From an uncultured Granulosicoccaceae bacterium (GTDB lineage: Bacteria; Pseudomonadota; Gammaproteobacteria; Granulosicoccales; Granulosicoccaceae): 64,000 nucleotides of DNA. A program made the position numbers and the translations under genes. The notes beneath the pieces were generated by a model. That model was not told the DNA's origin. It made no database searches and saw only the letters and a list, made by a program, of their open reading frames with translations. Positions 63,854-64,000 of the stretch are shown one piece after another. Position 1 is the stretch's first letter, and the number at the start of each line of letters is the position of its first letter. Location: contig CALISD010000021.1 of assembly GCA_938041955.1 (NCBI GenBank), positions 1-64,000 on the forward strand, read 5' to 3'.

Positions 63854-64000
63854 TTACTGGACGACCTTATTGAGGCATTGTGGAAAAGCCAGACACTTTG
63901 TAGGCCATTTTTTTACAACATGCCACAAGTCATCAGCATTAAGATCACCCACTAGATGTAACTGTGAATATTGCCACTCTGTCTGATGCGGTAGCTGCCG
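63854..64000 (-). CDS. Possible C-terminal 48 codons of a protein running off the window end
   Basis: open frame without start: RQLPHQTEWQYSQLHLVGDLNADDLWHVVKKWPTKCLAFPQCLNKVVQ*. Confidence 0.35.
   Translation of the reverse strand, partial: RQLPHQTEWQYSQLHLVGDLNADDLWHVVKKWPTKCLAFPQCLNKVVQ

Noticed and set aside
63854-64000. STAS/MlaB-like domain at the window edge
   Set aside because: LHLVGDLNADDLW superficially resembles a STAS start, but only 48 codons are visible and the frame ends too soon after it; kept only as a low-confidence partial ORF.

Overview
The window looks like a gammaproteobacterial chromosome segment (ribF-ileS-lspA-ispH, obgE-proB-rpsT-murJ, argB-algC-dut-coaBC-radC order). 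It is densely coding and mostly housekeeping. I recognise about 60 protein genes, including one 59-aa ORF that falls below the supplied ORF track's size cut-off. I found no tRNA, rRNA, CRISPR array, prophage or intact transposase. The most interesting material is outside the textbook genes: (1) a putative outer-membrane lipoprotein with a coiled coil, about eight VPAxYKTV-type repeats and a C-terminal peptidoglycan-binding domain; (2) a 165-bp palindromic MITE-like element with 28-bp terminal inverted repeats; (3) two further pairs of about 110-120-bp dispersed intergenic repeats with inverted ends, one pair bracketing a small membrane protein/HTH gene pair; (4) rplU missing from its usual place before rpmA; (5) two adjacent divergent paralogous GTPases with an unusual DxPDFDS G3 motif; (6) two C-terminal protein-sorting signals of different type; (7) a GGDEF-like protein with a destroyed active-site motif; (8) the unannotated 59-aa Cys/His-rich ORF. 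I did not find a clear multi-gene, previously undescribed defence or biosynthetic system. All assignments come from reading sequence motifs by eye; no database search was run.
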